Made by a program: the position numbers and the translations under genes. The notes beneath the pieces are model-generated. The model was not told where the DNA came from. It worked only from the letters and a program-made list of their open reading frames with translations, and made no database searches. A stretch of DNA of 64,000 bases. It comes from Suilimivivens sp045586385. Lineage in GTDB: Bacteria > Bacillota > Clostridia > Lachnospirales > Lachnospiraceae. Below, piece by piece: positions 25,265 through 33,707 of this stretch. The stretch lies in assembly GCA_045586385.1 (NCBI GenBank), contig JAZNAE010000011.1, forward strand, positions 186,001 to 250,000, given 5' to 3'. Each line of letters begins with the position of its first letter. Positions within the stretch are counted from its first letter, which is position 1.

Positions 25265-26719
25265 GTGTTTGTTTCCGGTTATTTTCTTGTTTTTTTGGGA
25301 ATCACTATCGCTTGTTTTTTTGGTACAAAAAAATCATGGCGTCCTACAGTTCTTTTGCTGGCAAGCTATTTATTTTGCGGTGCAATTTCATTTCAGTCTC
25401 TGGTAGTTCTGGTTGGCATTACATGCATTACTTATATGGCAGCCCTGAAAATAGAAGGCGACTTAGAAAATGGAAAGAGGCGAAGCGCAAGGGGCTTTTT
25501 GGTGGCGGCAGTAATCGTCTGTATTTTGCTGCTGGCAGTGTATAAGTATATTCCGCATGTACTACAGCATTTTGGGCTTACAGAAGAACTGTCGGCAGGA
25601 TTGATACAGTTCTTGGTCATGCCGGTGGGACTCTCTTTTTATTTGTTTCAGGCAATTTCGTATATGGTAGACGTATATCGGCAGAAATACCGGGCGGAGA
25701 AAAAGTTTATCCATTTGGCATTATTTTTTGCTTTTTTTGCCAAGTTTGTCAGTGGTCCCATTGAGCGGGGAGATAAGTTACTTCCCCAATTGGAATGGCT
25801 GAAAGAAGTCCGGTTGGGAAACAGGGGGAGACTTTCTACGGCATTTACTTATATGCTGTGGGGTTACTTTATGAAAATGGTGGTAGCTGACAGGCTGGCT
25901 GTTACAGTAAGTGCAATTTTTGACGGAGCACAATTCTATGATAGTTTTTGGCTTTTTATCGGTGCTTTGTTTTATACCATTCAAATATACTGTGATTTTG
26001 CAGGTTACTCATATATAGCAATAGGGTGTGCCCGAATTTTCGGAATTCATCTCACTCACAATTTTGAAACGCCTTATTGTGCAAGGAATATTACGGAGTT
26101 TTGGAGATGCTGGCATATTTCTTTGAGTAGTTGGCTGAAGGAATATTTATATATTCCGTTGGGAGGAAACCGTAAGGGGGAACTTAGAAAATACGGAAAT
26201 CTTATGATCGTGTTTGTGATTTGCGGTATTTGGCATGGTGTAGGACTTAATTTTGTTGCATGGGGACTGCTTCACGGTATTTATTCTGTAGTGAATCATG
26301 TTTGGAGAAAACATCATAAACAAACAGAAAATCGGATTTATGCTGTATTTTCATGGGGGATGACCTTCTTTTCGGTTATGATTGCGTGGATATTTTTTCG
26401 GGCTTCAGGCCTTGAGACGGCATTACTTTATGTGTGGAGAATGTTGACGGCGGGAATAAATATAGGTGAGATAGATACCATGGCAGCACAGCTTAATTTA
26501 GATGGGATAGAAATTACTGTTATCACAGTAGGAATTATAGTGGTGGCGGTGATGGACTATATTTGCTGCCGGAAACAAATTCATTTACCGGAACTGATTC
26601 AGCATAATGGTAATGCTGTGCGGTATTTGATTTTTTATTTGCTAATCATAGCTATTTTTGTTTTTGGCATGTATGGACCGGGGTATCATGCAGAACAGTT
26701 TATTTACATGCAATTTTAG
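25265..26719 (+). CDS. MBOAT family O-acyltransferase, pair 2
   Basis: 484 residues, about 10-12 membrane helices. FWRCWHISLSSWLKEYLYIP, LGGNRKGELRKYGN and catalytic H324 in CGIWHGVGL are all present. The GTG start at 25265 is supported by the RBS AGGAG nine bases upstream. Closest in motif to pair 3 at 42.2 kb (shared LYIPLGGNR). It is followed after 11 bp by an SGNH-type partner. The inferred role is transfer of an acyl group, probably acetyl, across the membrane. Confidence 0.9.
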   Translation: MFVSGYFLVFLGITIACFFGTKKSWRPTVLLLASYLFCGAISFQSLVVLVGITCITYMAALKIEGDLENGKRRSARGFLVAAVIVCILLLAVYKYIPHVLQHFGLTEELSAGLIQFLVMPVGLSFYLFQAISYMVDVYRQKYRAEKKFIHLALFFAFFAKFVSGPIERGDKLLPQLEWLKEVRLGNRGRLSTAFTYMLWGYFMKMVVADRLAVTVSAIFDGAQFYDSFWLFIGALFYTIQIYCDFAGYSYIAIGCARIFGIHLTHNFETPYCARNITEFWRCWHISLSSWLKEYLYIPLGGNRKGELRKYGNLMIVFVICGIWHGVGLNFVAWGLLHGIYSVVNHVWRKHHKQTENRIYAVFSWGMTFFSVMIAWIFFRASGLETALLYVWRMLTAGINIGEIDTMAAQLNLDGIEITVITVGIIVVAVMDYICCRKQIHLPELIQHNGNAVRYLIFYLLIIAIFVFGMYGPGYHAEQFIYMQF

Positions 26720-26730
26720 AAGGTGCAAAT

Positions 26731-27795
26731 ATGGATGACAGAAATATGAAGAAAAAGGTAAACCGGAGGAAAAACCTGATCAGAATCGGAGCGGTAGGTG
26801 TTCTGATTATCACAATTTATATTGTGACGGCAGTGCTTGGGTTTAAGTCGCCTCACGGAATTGATCAGCTTGAAGGCATTTATAAACAACCAAAGAATAC
26901 CATGGATGTTGTATTTATGGGAACCAGTCATGTGCATTGTGGGATTAATACAGGACTTTTATGGGAAAAATATGGGATTGCATCTTATGATTACAGTGGA
27001 GCGGAGCAGCCGCTGTGGATGACATATCATTATCTGAAAGAATTATATAAATATCAGTCTCCTAAAATGATAGTGCTGGATTTGTATGCACCTGCAAGGT
27101 TTAAAGAGGATTATCAGTATGATTGGATGGCAGAAAATATTCACGGAATGCGGTTTTCATTAAATAAACTGCAGATGATACGGGCAAGTATAGAACCTCA
27201 CAGAATAGATGATTACTTTCCCTCCTTTGCTGTCTATCACAGCAGGTATGATGATTTGAAGGAAGAAGATTTTAATGATTTTTTCTGGAATGAACATGAG
27301 CAGATTGCATTCAAGGGTTTTACACCATATTGGGAACAAATGCCGCAGATTAAGCCCGAGATTGGAGACGTGGAGAGTGGTGGCCTTTCGGATAAATCCG
27401 AAAAATATTTGCGAAAGATTATGGAATTAACGAAAGAGCACGGGAGCGAACTGGCACTCATTGTGGTTCCTTACGTGATTAAGGAAGAAGACAAGAAAAC
27501 CTATAACCGGATACTGGAGATTGCCACGGAAGAAGGAATATATTTTGTGGATTATAATGAATATTATGAAGAGATGGGGCTTGATTTTATCACGGACTTT
27601 AATGATGAATCCCATTTGAATTATTGGGGGAGTTGTAAGTTTACGGATTTTTTAGGCAGTTATTTGGAATGTCGGATGGAAATTCCGGATAGAAGCGGGT
27701 TAGAGGAATATGACTCATGGAATGATAATGCTGACTTGATTTATGAGGAACTGCGGGTTTGGCAGGAAAGTATCTTTTCAAACAAAGATTTTTGA
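26731..27795 (+). CDS. SGNH-like acyltransferase partner of MBOAT 2
   Basis: 354 residues with an N-terminal membrane anchor (about 18-36). Motif I is MGTSHVHCG with S66 and H67. The catalytic motif near the C-terminus is DESH (D292 to H295) followed by LNYWG. The same order and the same SH and LNY extensions appear in the SGNH gene at 620-1849. Expected extracellular acyl transfer or hydrolysis in partnership with the MBOAT 11 bp upstream. The acceptor polymer is unknown. Confidence 0.75.
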   Translation: MDDRNMKKKVNRRKNLIRIGAVGVLIITIYIVTAVLGFKSPHGIDQLEGIYKQPKNTMDVVFMGTSHVHCGINTGLLWEKYGIASYDYSGAEQPLWMTYHYLKELYKYQSPKMIVLDLYAPARFKEDYQYDWMAENIHGMRFSLNKLQMIRASIEPHRIDDYFPSFAVYHSRYDDLKEEDFNDFFWNEHEQIAFKGFTPYWEQMPQIKPEIGDVESGGLSDKSEKYLRKIMELTKEHGSELALIVVPYVIKEEDKKTYNRILEIATEEGIYFVDYNEYYEEMGLDFITDFNDESHLNYWGSCKFTDFLGSYLECRMEIPDRSGLEEYDSWNDNADLIYEELRVWQESIFSNKDF

Positions 27796-27803
27796 TGTAT
27801 AAT
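27775..27803 (+). promoter_or_regulatory. Promoter for CotH module B
   Basis: TTTTCA, 17-base spacer, perfect TATAAT. It overlaps the end of the SGNH gene and lies 35 bp before the CotH start, so module B can be expressed independently of the MBOAT pair. Confidence 0.55.
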
Positions 27804-27837
27804 TGGAAAGCGAGTAAAATAGAAAATAGGGCTTTGT

Positions 27838-29616
27838 ATGAAGAGAAAAATACAAGTAGTGATAATAGCAGTATCTTTGCTATTTTTAGGCATTTTTTTG
27901 AATTATGAAAGTATATCGGCATGGATTGGAAATGTTATTATTACTGTTCCCGTGAAATCCTTGGTAGAAATACATGAGCTATTGGAAGGTGATAGACAGA
28001 TATCTTGTGATAGCTCTGTTTTACGTTATGATGATTCGCTGATTTCATATGATGCGAATACAAACACAATTTATATTCCTCAAACGATGGAAGAAACATA
28101 CTGGAAGGGCAAGTTAGAACCCGTAAAAAAAGATGGACAATTGTTCTTTTGTGAAGATAGTGCTTTTATGACAAAAGCAGAAGCAATTAAAACGGGACAT
28201 GTATTTAAACTTTATTATATAGGTAATAATGAATATTGTGTTTTTGATGTGGTGTTTACCGGAATGCCCCTTATGAATATTCAAACCAGGGATTATTATG
28301 AGGAGGATGAAAGAATAATTTGGCAGGGGAGCGTACAGGTATATGACCAATATCGTACATCCCTTAAACTTCAACAAGCAGAGTGTACGTATCGTATTAG
28401 GGGTGGGACATCAGAAGACTATGAAAAGCCGGGATATAAATTAGAGCTTACAGATAAAAAATTATCCTTATTGGGAATGGACACAAGTAGGGATTGGATA
28501 TTAAATGCATTATATGATGATGCGGGACTAATTCATAATAAGTTATCATATGAAGTATGGCATGAAATAGCATCATATAATCAAGTGCCTAATGATGATG
28601 GGATTTTAATGGAATATGTTGAAGTGTTTATAGATGATGAATATCTTGGAGTATATGCGCTACTAGAACGCGCGGACCGGAAGACACTTGATATGAGAGA
28701 AAGTGATATTTTATATAAGTGTAGGGCTATGCGTATACCAGAAGAACATAATTATACAAATGAAGACACGGATGGTTTGCACCCAATTTTTATATTGAAA
28801 TATCCTAAAAATCATACTGCACAGGATTGGGAACCGCTAAAGCGCTGGGTGAATTATTTTTGTAAAGAACAGTTTTCAGGTTATGAAGACGGGGGAGCTC
28901 TTTTGAACATGGAAAATGCAATAGATTATAATTTATTCATATTGTTATCTTGTGCGACAGATAATACCAGAAAGAACTCTTTTTTGATTGCTGAGTACCA
29001 AGCGAATGGGGAATATCAATTTAAGAAAGTTCCTTGGGACCTGAACGGCACATGGGGAAATCCTTGGATAGATGTCGAAGAATGCAACTATACGATGTAT
29101 GATTCCACATATATTACTGATGTTGATACATGGTATACGGATATAAGTACACTATATTATTATAATGAAACCGAAGTAGCACGTTTGCTTATGACGAGAT
29201 GGAAAGAACTTCGTGATGAGCAGGTTATTACAAAAGAAAAAATTAATGACATGATTGATGCAGAACTTAGCTATTTGCATAATTCCGGTGCATATGAAAG
29301 GAATTATAAGAGGTGGCCGCATGGTTCGGAATATTGGCAGGATGGTTATATTTATGAGTATGTGGATGGGAGAATTGATTTTCTCGATAAGTATTTTGAA
29401 CAATTATACGCAGATACAATAAGTGAGGCTATTTACGAGGGTATTGATTATGCGGATGAATTTGATGTGAGATATTATTGGACTAAAAATTATGAGGTGT
29501 TATCGGAATTATATCCGTATAATCGAGAAATTTTGTTAGAACATTATGTATGGTATGGCAGACCGTATGGTATGATTGCGAAGAAACCCGATAGTAATAA
29601 TGAAGTACAGGAGTAA
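27838..29616 (+). CDS. CotH-family protein kinase-like, membrane-anchored, module B
   Basis: 592 residues with an N-terminal signal-anchor (5-22). The CotH domain shows YRIRGGTSEDYEKPGYKLEL, DWILNALYDDAGLIHNKLSYE, VEVFIDDEYLGVYALLERAD and the metal-site motif PWDLNGTWG with D401 (the second acidic residue of module A is Asn here). The C-terminus differs from module A: residues 520-592 contain DVRYYWTKNYEVLSELY and a YGRPYGMIA element. By eye its DNA is more AT-rich than module A, so a simple recent duplication is unlikely. First gene of the CotH-VTC-DUF4956 order; in module A CotH is last. Confidence 0.83.
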   Translation: MKRKIQVVIIAVSLLFLGIFLNYESISAWIGNVIITVPVKSLVEIHELLEGDRQISCDSSVLRYDDSLISYDANTNTIYIPQTMEETYWKGKLEPVKKDGQLFFCEDSAFMTKAEAIKTGHVFKLYYIGNNEYCVFDVVFTGMPLMNIQTRDYYEEDERIIWQGSVQVYDQYRTSLKLQQAECTYRIRGGTSEDYEKPGYKLELTDKKLSLLGMDTSRDWILNALYDDAGLIHNKLSYEVWHEIASYNQVPNDDGILMEYVEVFIDDEYLGVYALLERADRKTLDMRESDILYKCRAMRIPEEHNYTNEDTDGLHPIFILKYPKNHTAQDWEPLKRWVNYFCKEQFSGYEDGGALLNMENAIDYNLFILLSCATDNTRKNSFLIAEYQANGEYQFKKVPWDLNGTWGNPWIDVEECNYTMYDSTYITDVDTWYTDISTLYYYNETEVARLLMTRWKELRDEQVITKEKINDMIDAELSYLHNSGAYERNYKRWPHGSEYWQDGYIYEYVDGRIDFLDKYFEQLYADTISEAIYEGIDYADEFDVRYYWTKNYEVLSELYPYNREILLEHYVWYGRPYGMIAKKPDSNNEVQE

Positions 29617-29642
29617 ATTAAGTTATAATTTATGGTGATATT

Positions 29643-30317
29643 ATGAAATATAGACATGAACTTAAGTTTTTGGTGACGGATAACGAACTGGAAATGCTTA
29701 AATATCGTTTGAAGTTACTCATGAAAGTGGACAAGCATCAAAGTGGTGATGCCTACACAATCCGTAGTCTTTATTTTGATGATATGTATAATTCTTGTAT
29801 GAAAGAAAACGAAGATGGAATAGACAATAGAAAAAAATACAGAATTCGCATATATGACGGCAAGGATGCCATCATTAAATTGGAAAAAAAGAGTAAGGTC
29901 AGAGGAATGACGCAAAAGACGGGTGTATTGATTTCCAAGGAAGACGCGCTTGTATATATGCGTGGGCAGACACCGGACATAGAGAAAATTGATACTCCAT
30001 TACAAAAGGAATTATACGCACAAATAAAAGCAAAAGGATTAAGACCTGTTAGTATTGTAGAATATGAAAGAACTGCTTTTACGGAGCGGATAGGAAATGT
30101 CAGAGTGACGTTTGACAGAAATATCAGCGGAAGCAGTAAAACCGCACAATTTTTTTGCAAGGCGTCATTAGTACCGTTGCTACCCCGGGGACAGCATGTT
30201 CTGGAGGTGAAATATGATGAATTTTTACCGGATTATATTGCACAAGTGTTAGAAATTGGATGCTTACAAAGAACTGCTTTTTCTAAATATTATTATGCGA
30301 GAAAAATGCAAATATAG
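29643..30317 (+). CDS. VTC-domain protein, module B
   Basis: 224 residues, aligned almost without gaps to the module A protein. MKYRHELKFL opens the domain. RSLYFDD (41-47), RKKYRIRI (63-70), IKLEKKSK (78-85), YERTAF (141-146), RVTFDRNI (154-161) and VLEVKYDEF (186-194) follow. The basic tunnel residues expected for polyphosphate polymerases are retained in both copies. It follows CotH by 26 bp and precedes DUF4956 by 22 bp. Soluble, cytoplasmic. Confidence 0.88.
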   Translation: MKYRHELKFLVTDNELEMLKYRLKLLMKVDKHQSGDAYTIRSLYFDDMYNSCMKENEDGIDNRKKYRIRIYDGKDAIIKLEKKSKVRGMTQKTGVLISKEDALVYMRGQTPDIEKIDTPLQKELYAQIKAKGLRPVSIVEYERTAFTERIGNVRVTFDRNISGSSKTAQFFCKASLVPLLPRGQHVLEVKYDEFLPDYIAQVLEIGCLQRTAFSKYYYARKMQI

Positions 30318-30339
30318 AACAATAAGAGAGGATGAAACA

Positions 30340-31014
30340 ATGAGTTTTGGAGATGTGATTAAAAAATCAGTAATGGATGGGTTTTCTTATGCGGATTTAT
30401 CTTCGACGAAAATTATTACAACGCTGATAATTACTTTTTTGATAGCAGTATACATATTTTTTGTATATAAATTAATAACAAAAAGTTCTTTTTATTTCAA
30501 GAGTTTTAATGTGAGCATGGCTATTATTTCTGTGGTGACTGCAGGGATTATTCTTGCTATGCAGTCCAGTATTGTGATTTCACTCGGTATGGTGGGTGCG
30601 CTTTCCATAGTGAGATTCCGGACTGCTATTAAGGATCCGATGGATTTGTTGTTTTTGTTTTGGTCAATCGGAACAGGTATTATATGTGGTGCAGGATTAT
30701 ATGAAATAGCAGTTATTTTAGGCGTGATCGTAACAGTAGGAATTCTTATTTTAAACATGCTTCCCATCAGAATGTGCCCCTATTTAATTATTATTAACAT
30801 GGGGTCAAGAGAGGCAGAAGACAATGTTTACAGAGTGATAAAAGAAATGAAAGGTTCATATAAACTTAAGTCCAAAAATATCACTAAAGAAGACATAGAT
30901 CTCATTTTGGAAGTGAAGGTAAAGGATGAAAAGGAACTTGTAGAAATTATTTCTGAGATAAAAGGGGTTATGTCTGTTTCTATGCTTGCGCATGACGGAG
31001 AGATAAAAGGGTAG
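30340..31014 (+). CDS. DUF4956 membrane protein, module B
   Basis: About 224 residues. ATG at 30340 is chosen because GAGAGGAT stands nine bases upstream and MSFGDVIKKSVMDG matches the module A start; the frame is open from 30256, overlapping the VTC gene. Four membrane helices (about 22-142) include SLGMVGALSIVRFRTAIKDP and DLLFLFW. A cytoplasmic C-terminal domain ends MLAHDGEIKG, matching LLSHDGEFRV of module A. Function of the family is not known. Confidence 0.87.
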   Translation: MSFGDVIKKSVMDGFSYADLSSTKIITTLIITFLIAVYIFFVYKLITKSSFYFKSFNVSMAIISVVTAGIILAMQSSIVISLGMVGALSIVRFRTAIKDPMDLLFLFWSIGTGIICGAGLYEIAVILGVIVTVGILILNMLPIRMCPYLIIINMGSREAEDNVYRVIKEMKGSYKLKSKNITKEDIDLILEVKVKDEKELVEIISEIKGVMSVSMLAHDGEIKG

Positions 31015-31017
31015 TGC

Positions 31018-31046
31018 TTGACGTAATTTGAAATCAATGTTAGCAT
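31018..31046 (+). promoter_or_regulatory. Promoter for the radical SAM gene
   Basis: TTGACG, 17-base spacer, TAGCAT, starting three bases after the DUF4956 stop and about 50 bp before the next start codon. Confidence 0.5.
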
Positions 31047-31094
31047 TATTAAATGGCGTAATTGATAAAAAAGGATGAATAAAAGGAGATAATC

Positions 31095-32075
31095 ATGCCC
31101 ATTAGATATCATAATTTCGGAGGCAGAATCGGCTGGGAGATGCAGAAGAGATTTCCCATGTTTTCCTCTGAAAGTTATTTAAAGCTTCAGTTTTTAACCA
31201 GAAATAAATTGCAGAAAAAGTATATTGATTATTTTTTGGACGGTGAAGAGGTACCTATGCCACTTGTGGTAAACTTAGAGACCATTAACCGTTGTAACAG
31301 CACCTGTTCTTTCTGCACAGCCAATAAAAATGCGGAGAAACGTCCATATATGCGTATGGAGGATGAACTGTTCTACAGTATTATCGACCAGCTTCATGAC
31401 TGGGGATATAAGGGACATCTGACACTTTACGGAAATAATGAACCTTTCCTTGATACCAGAATTGTAGAGTTCCATAAATACTGCAGAGAAAAGCTTCCGG
31501 ACAGTTTTATTTTCTTATCAACCAACGGACTTCTTCTGACCGTGGATAAATTAAAAGAAATTGTACCTTATGTGGATCAGTTCATTATTAATAACTACTG
31601 CAGAGACATGAAGTTGCATGATAATGTAAAGGAAGTTTATGATTATGTGAAAGCGCATCCGGAAGAGTTTAAGGATGTGGATATTCTGATACAGATGCGT
31701 TACATGGATGCAGTACTTACCAACCGTGCAGGCAGTGCACCAAACAAACAGAATACGCAGAAGATAATCAAAGAAACATGCCTGATGCCTTATACGGATA
31801 TGTTTATTTTCCCGGACGGTAGAATGGGCATTTGCTGCTGTGATAACTTTGAAGTGACCAATCTTGCAGATTTAAAGGAAGTACCGTTAAAAGAGGCATG
31901 GAACAGCGAAGAGTATAAAAAACTCCGGCAGGCCATCAGGACAAGCCGAAGTGATTATGGTTTCTGTAAATACTGTGATTTCATTGATGCGGGACTACGT
32001 ATGGATGCGGTAGATGATACCTTAAAGAACCGCGATGCAAGGCATGGTGCCAGACAGTCTTTATTCAGAAAATAA
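31095..32075 (+). CDS. Radical SAM protein with SPASM-type C-terminus
   Basis: 326 residues. The 4Fe-4S cluster motif is C67-x3-C71-x2-C74 (NRCNSTCSFC), in a radical SAM barrel with the LTLYGNNEPFLD glycine-rich strand. The C-terminal part (about 230-310) holds further cysteines: CLMPYTDMFIFPDGRMGICCCDN and FCKYCDF, as in SPASM domains that bind auxiliary clusters. Such enzymes modify peptides or sugars; SPASM members also occur in surface-polysaccharide clusters. Strong RBS AAAGGAG. No precursor peptide is evident next to it. The last 15 bases overlap the convergent HAD gene. Confidence 0.88.
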   Translation: MPIRYHNFGGRIGWEMQKRFPMFSSESYLKLQFLTRNKLQKKYIDYFLDGEEVPMPLVVNLETINRCNSTCSFCTANKNAEKRPYMRMEDELFYSIIDQLHDWGYKGHLTLYGNNEPFLDTRIVEFHKYCREKLPDSFIFLSTNGLLLTVDKLKEIVPYVDQFIINNYCRDMKLHDNVKEVYDYVKAHPEEFKDVDILIQMRYMDAVLTNRAGSAPNKQNTQKIIKETCLMPYTDMFIFPDGRMGICCCDNFEVTNLADLKEVPLKEAWNSEEYKKLRQAIRTSRSDYGFCKYCDFIDAGLRMDAVDDTLKNRDARHGARQSLFRK

Positions 32076-32747
32076 AAGCGGATATTGTTTCCGACGCTGA
32101 AATTTATGTTTCTTTAAAATCAAATAGTCCACACCGGCTGATATGGCAGCCTGGCCGTCTTTGCTAAAGCGGTCACCTATCATAAGAACCTTGGAAGGCT
32201 CTGTAATGCCATAGACAGACATGATAAAGGCAATTCCTTTAGGATTGGGCTTCATACATCCGATTTCTTCCTGTCCGCCATAAAAGCAGGGGATGGCAGG
32301 GAATTTAAGGGCATCACGCTTATCGGTAGCCGGATAATCAGAATAAATCACCACCTGTTTCTTTTGCAGGTGGTATTTTTTTATGATTTCAAAGAGCGTG
32401 TGGTCCCGATATTTACAAATGATAGAGAGCGGTTTGTCATAAATCCATTTTTGTACAGTTCCGCTAATCGTTTGTGCAGAAATGCCGGTTTGTGCAGAGA
32501 GATAAGCGTACTGGGCGTTATCGATATCATCATCTTTCTGTGCTGCAATATCTCTATCCGCAAATGTATTCCAATGTTCCCGCAGTTTGCGGAATTTCAG
32601 AACGGTTATAATTTCTGAAAAACCTCCGGGTTTTAAGCAGGAGAAAACCATTTTAAGTGCCATATGAATTTGTAAGGGACGCTGAAAATAAAGCGTCCCG
32701 TCCATGTCAAATAGAATCAAATTGTATTCATTAATGTTTTTTTTCAT
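32061..32747 (-). CDS. HAD-superfamily phosphatase
   Basis: 228 residues. Catalytic motif I is FDMDGT with D14 and D16. Motif II lies in VVIYSDYPA, motif III lysine in KPNPKG, and motif IV is IGDRFSKDG. The cap region is helical (about 20-90). It is the last of four minus-strand genes after a UbiA-type prenyltransferase. In the mycobacterial pathway the phosphoribosyl-lipid made by a UbiA enzyme must lose its 5-phosphate, and a HAD phosphatase here could do this step (inference). RBS AAGGA. Confidence 0.85.
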   Translation of the reverse strand: MKKNINEYNLILFDMDGTLYFQRPLQIHMALKMVFSCLKPGGFSEIITVLKFRKLREHWNTFADRDIAAQKDDDIDNAQYAYLSAQTGISAQTISGTVQKWIYDKPLSIICKYRDHTLFEIIKKYHLQKKQVVIYSDYPATDKRDALKFPAIPCFYGGQEEIGCMKPNPKGIAFIMSVYGITEPSKVLMIGDRFSKDGQAAISAGVDYLILKKHKFQRRKQYPLLFSE

Positions 32748-32780
32748 AATAATTCCTTTTTATTTAAAAACTCAGGCAAC

Positions 32781-33707
32781 CTACAGATTAATTAAGTGTG
32801 GATCACTGAAAGCGTGTAGGGAAGGAATGTCAATCAGTGTCAGTAAAATAAAGATGACAATCACTAAGCCTACAATCATCAGGAGTTTCTTTTCTTTGTA
32901 AAGCTTTTCCGGTTTTTGTACGGCGGAGTCATCGTTGAATGCCATCATAACATAGTAGGCAAACAGTAAAAACATAAAAGGCATAGCCACCACATATTCA
33001 ATACGGTATTTTACAAGAAAGATACCGATACAGAAGGTGGCACACAGTGCATAAAAGAAAGAAGAGCCAAATAATGTTTTTTCGGTGTAATATTTAAAGG
33101 ATTTACGATATAAGCCGGCCACCTCCGGATTGCCAATCATCCGATATTCAGCAAGTCGCTTAGTACCCATAAGGAAGGCACCTGCCATCCAGTAGCCGAT
33201 TAAAATACTGACAGGAGGAAGTACACAATCCGTAATAATAAACCAGCCAAGAAGCAGACGGATCATATTGTTGACGGACTCGGAAAGTACGTCAAGAAAG
33301 ATGATATCTTTACTTCTGATGGGCTTTACGTTATAAATAAGTCCCATGATAAGAAGCCACACTTCCATGGCAAGAAACAAATAATTGATGCAGAGGGATA
33401 AAAGGATACCAAGCAGTGCAAAAATGAAATATTCAATCATTACGAATTTAAACTTCACATTACCGCCTACTACCGGCCGGTTTTTCTTGGTGGGATGAAA
33501 CTTATCAAATTCCGCATCCAGCCATTCGTTAATAACATAATTGGCTGAAGCGATAAAGCAGGTAGCCAGAAAGCCGATAATCATGTAAAGGATATTGACA
33601 GAACGCTGGCTTTCATTTAAAAGAAGGATTGCTACGGCAATACCCGGAATGATAAATGCATTTTTGATCCAATGGTCAAGTCTTGCAATTTTAATATAGT
33701 CTTTCAT
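32781..33707 (-). CDS. UbiA-family prenyltransferase (polyprenyl-phosphate phosphoribosyltransferase-like)
   Basis: 308 residues, about nine membrane helices. The first Asp-rich motif is NEWLDAEFDKFHPTKKNRP (from N60), close to the NDxxDxxxDxxHPxK pattern of decaprenyl-phosphate phosphoribosyltransferases (Rv3806c type); the second acidic site is less clear, around KTLFGSSFF and nearby loops. Those enzymes join PRPP to a polyprenyl phosphate. ATG at 33707 is chosen because AGGAGG lies just upstream and it overlaps the previous stop as ATGA. Neighbours (HAD phosphatase, GT-C, FAD oxidoreductase) fit a lipid-linked pentose pathway better than quinone or heme synthesis, genes for which are absent here. 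Confidence 0.82.
   Translation of the reverse strand: MKDYIKIARLDHWIKNAFIIPGIAVAILLLNESQRSVNILYMIIGFLATCFIASANYVINEWLDAEFDKFHPTKKNRPVVGGNVKFKFVMIEYFIFALLGILLSLCINYLFLAMEVWLLIMGLIYNVKPIRSKDIIFLDVLSESVNNMIRLLLGWFIITDCVLPPVSILIGYWMAGAFLMGTKRLAEYRMIGNPEVAGLYRKSFKYYTEKTLFGSSFFYALCATFCIGIFLVKYRIEYVVAMPFMFLLFAYYVMMAFNDDSAVQKPEKLYKEKKLLMIVGLVIVIFILLTLIDIPSLHAFSDPHLINL

Noticed and set aside
27838..29616. Spore coat function for the CotH-like proteins
   Set aside because: No sporulation genes or sigma-K type context nearby; both copies have signal-anchors and stand in envelope gene modules.
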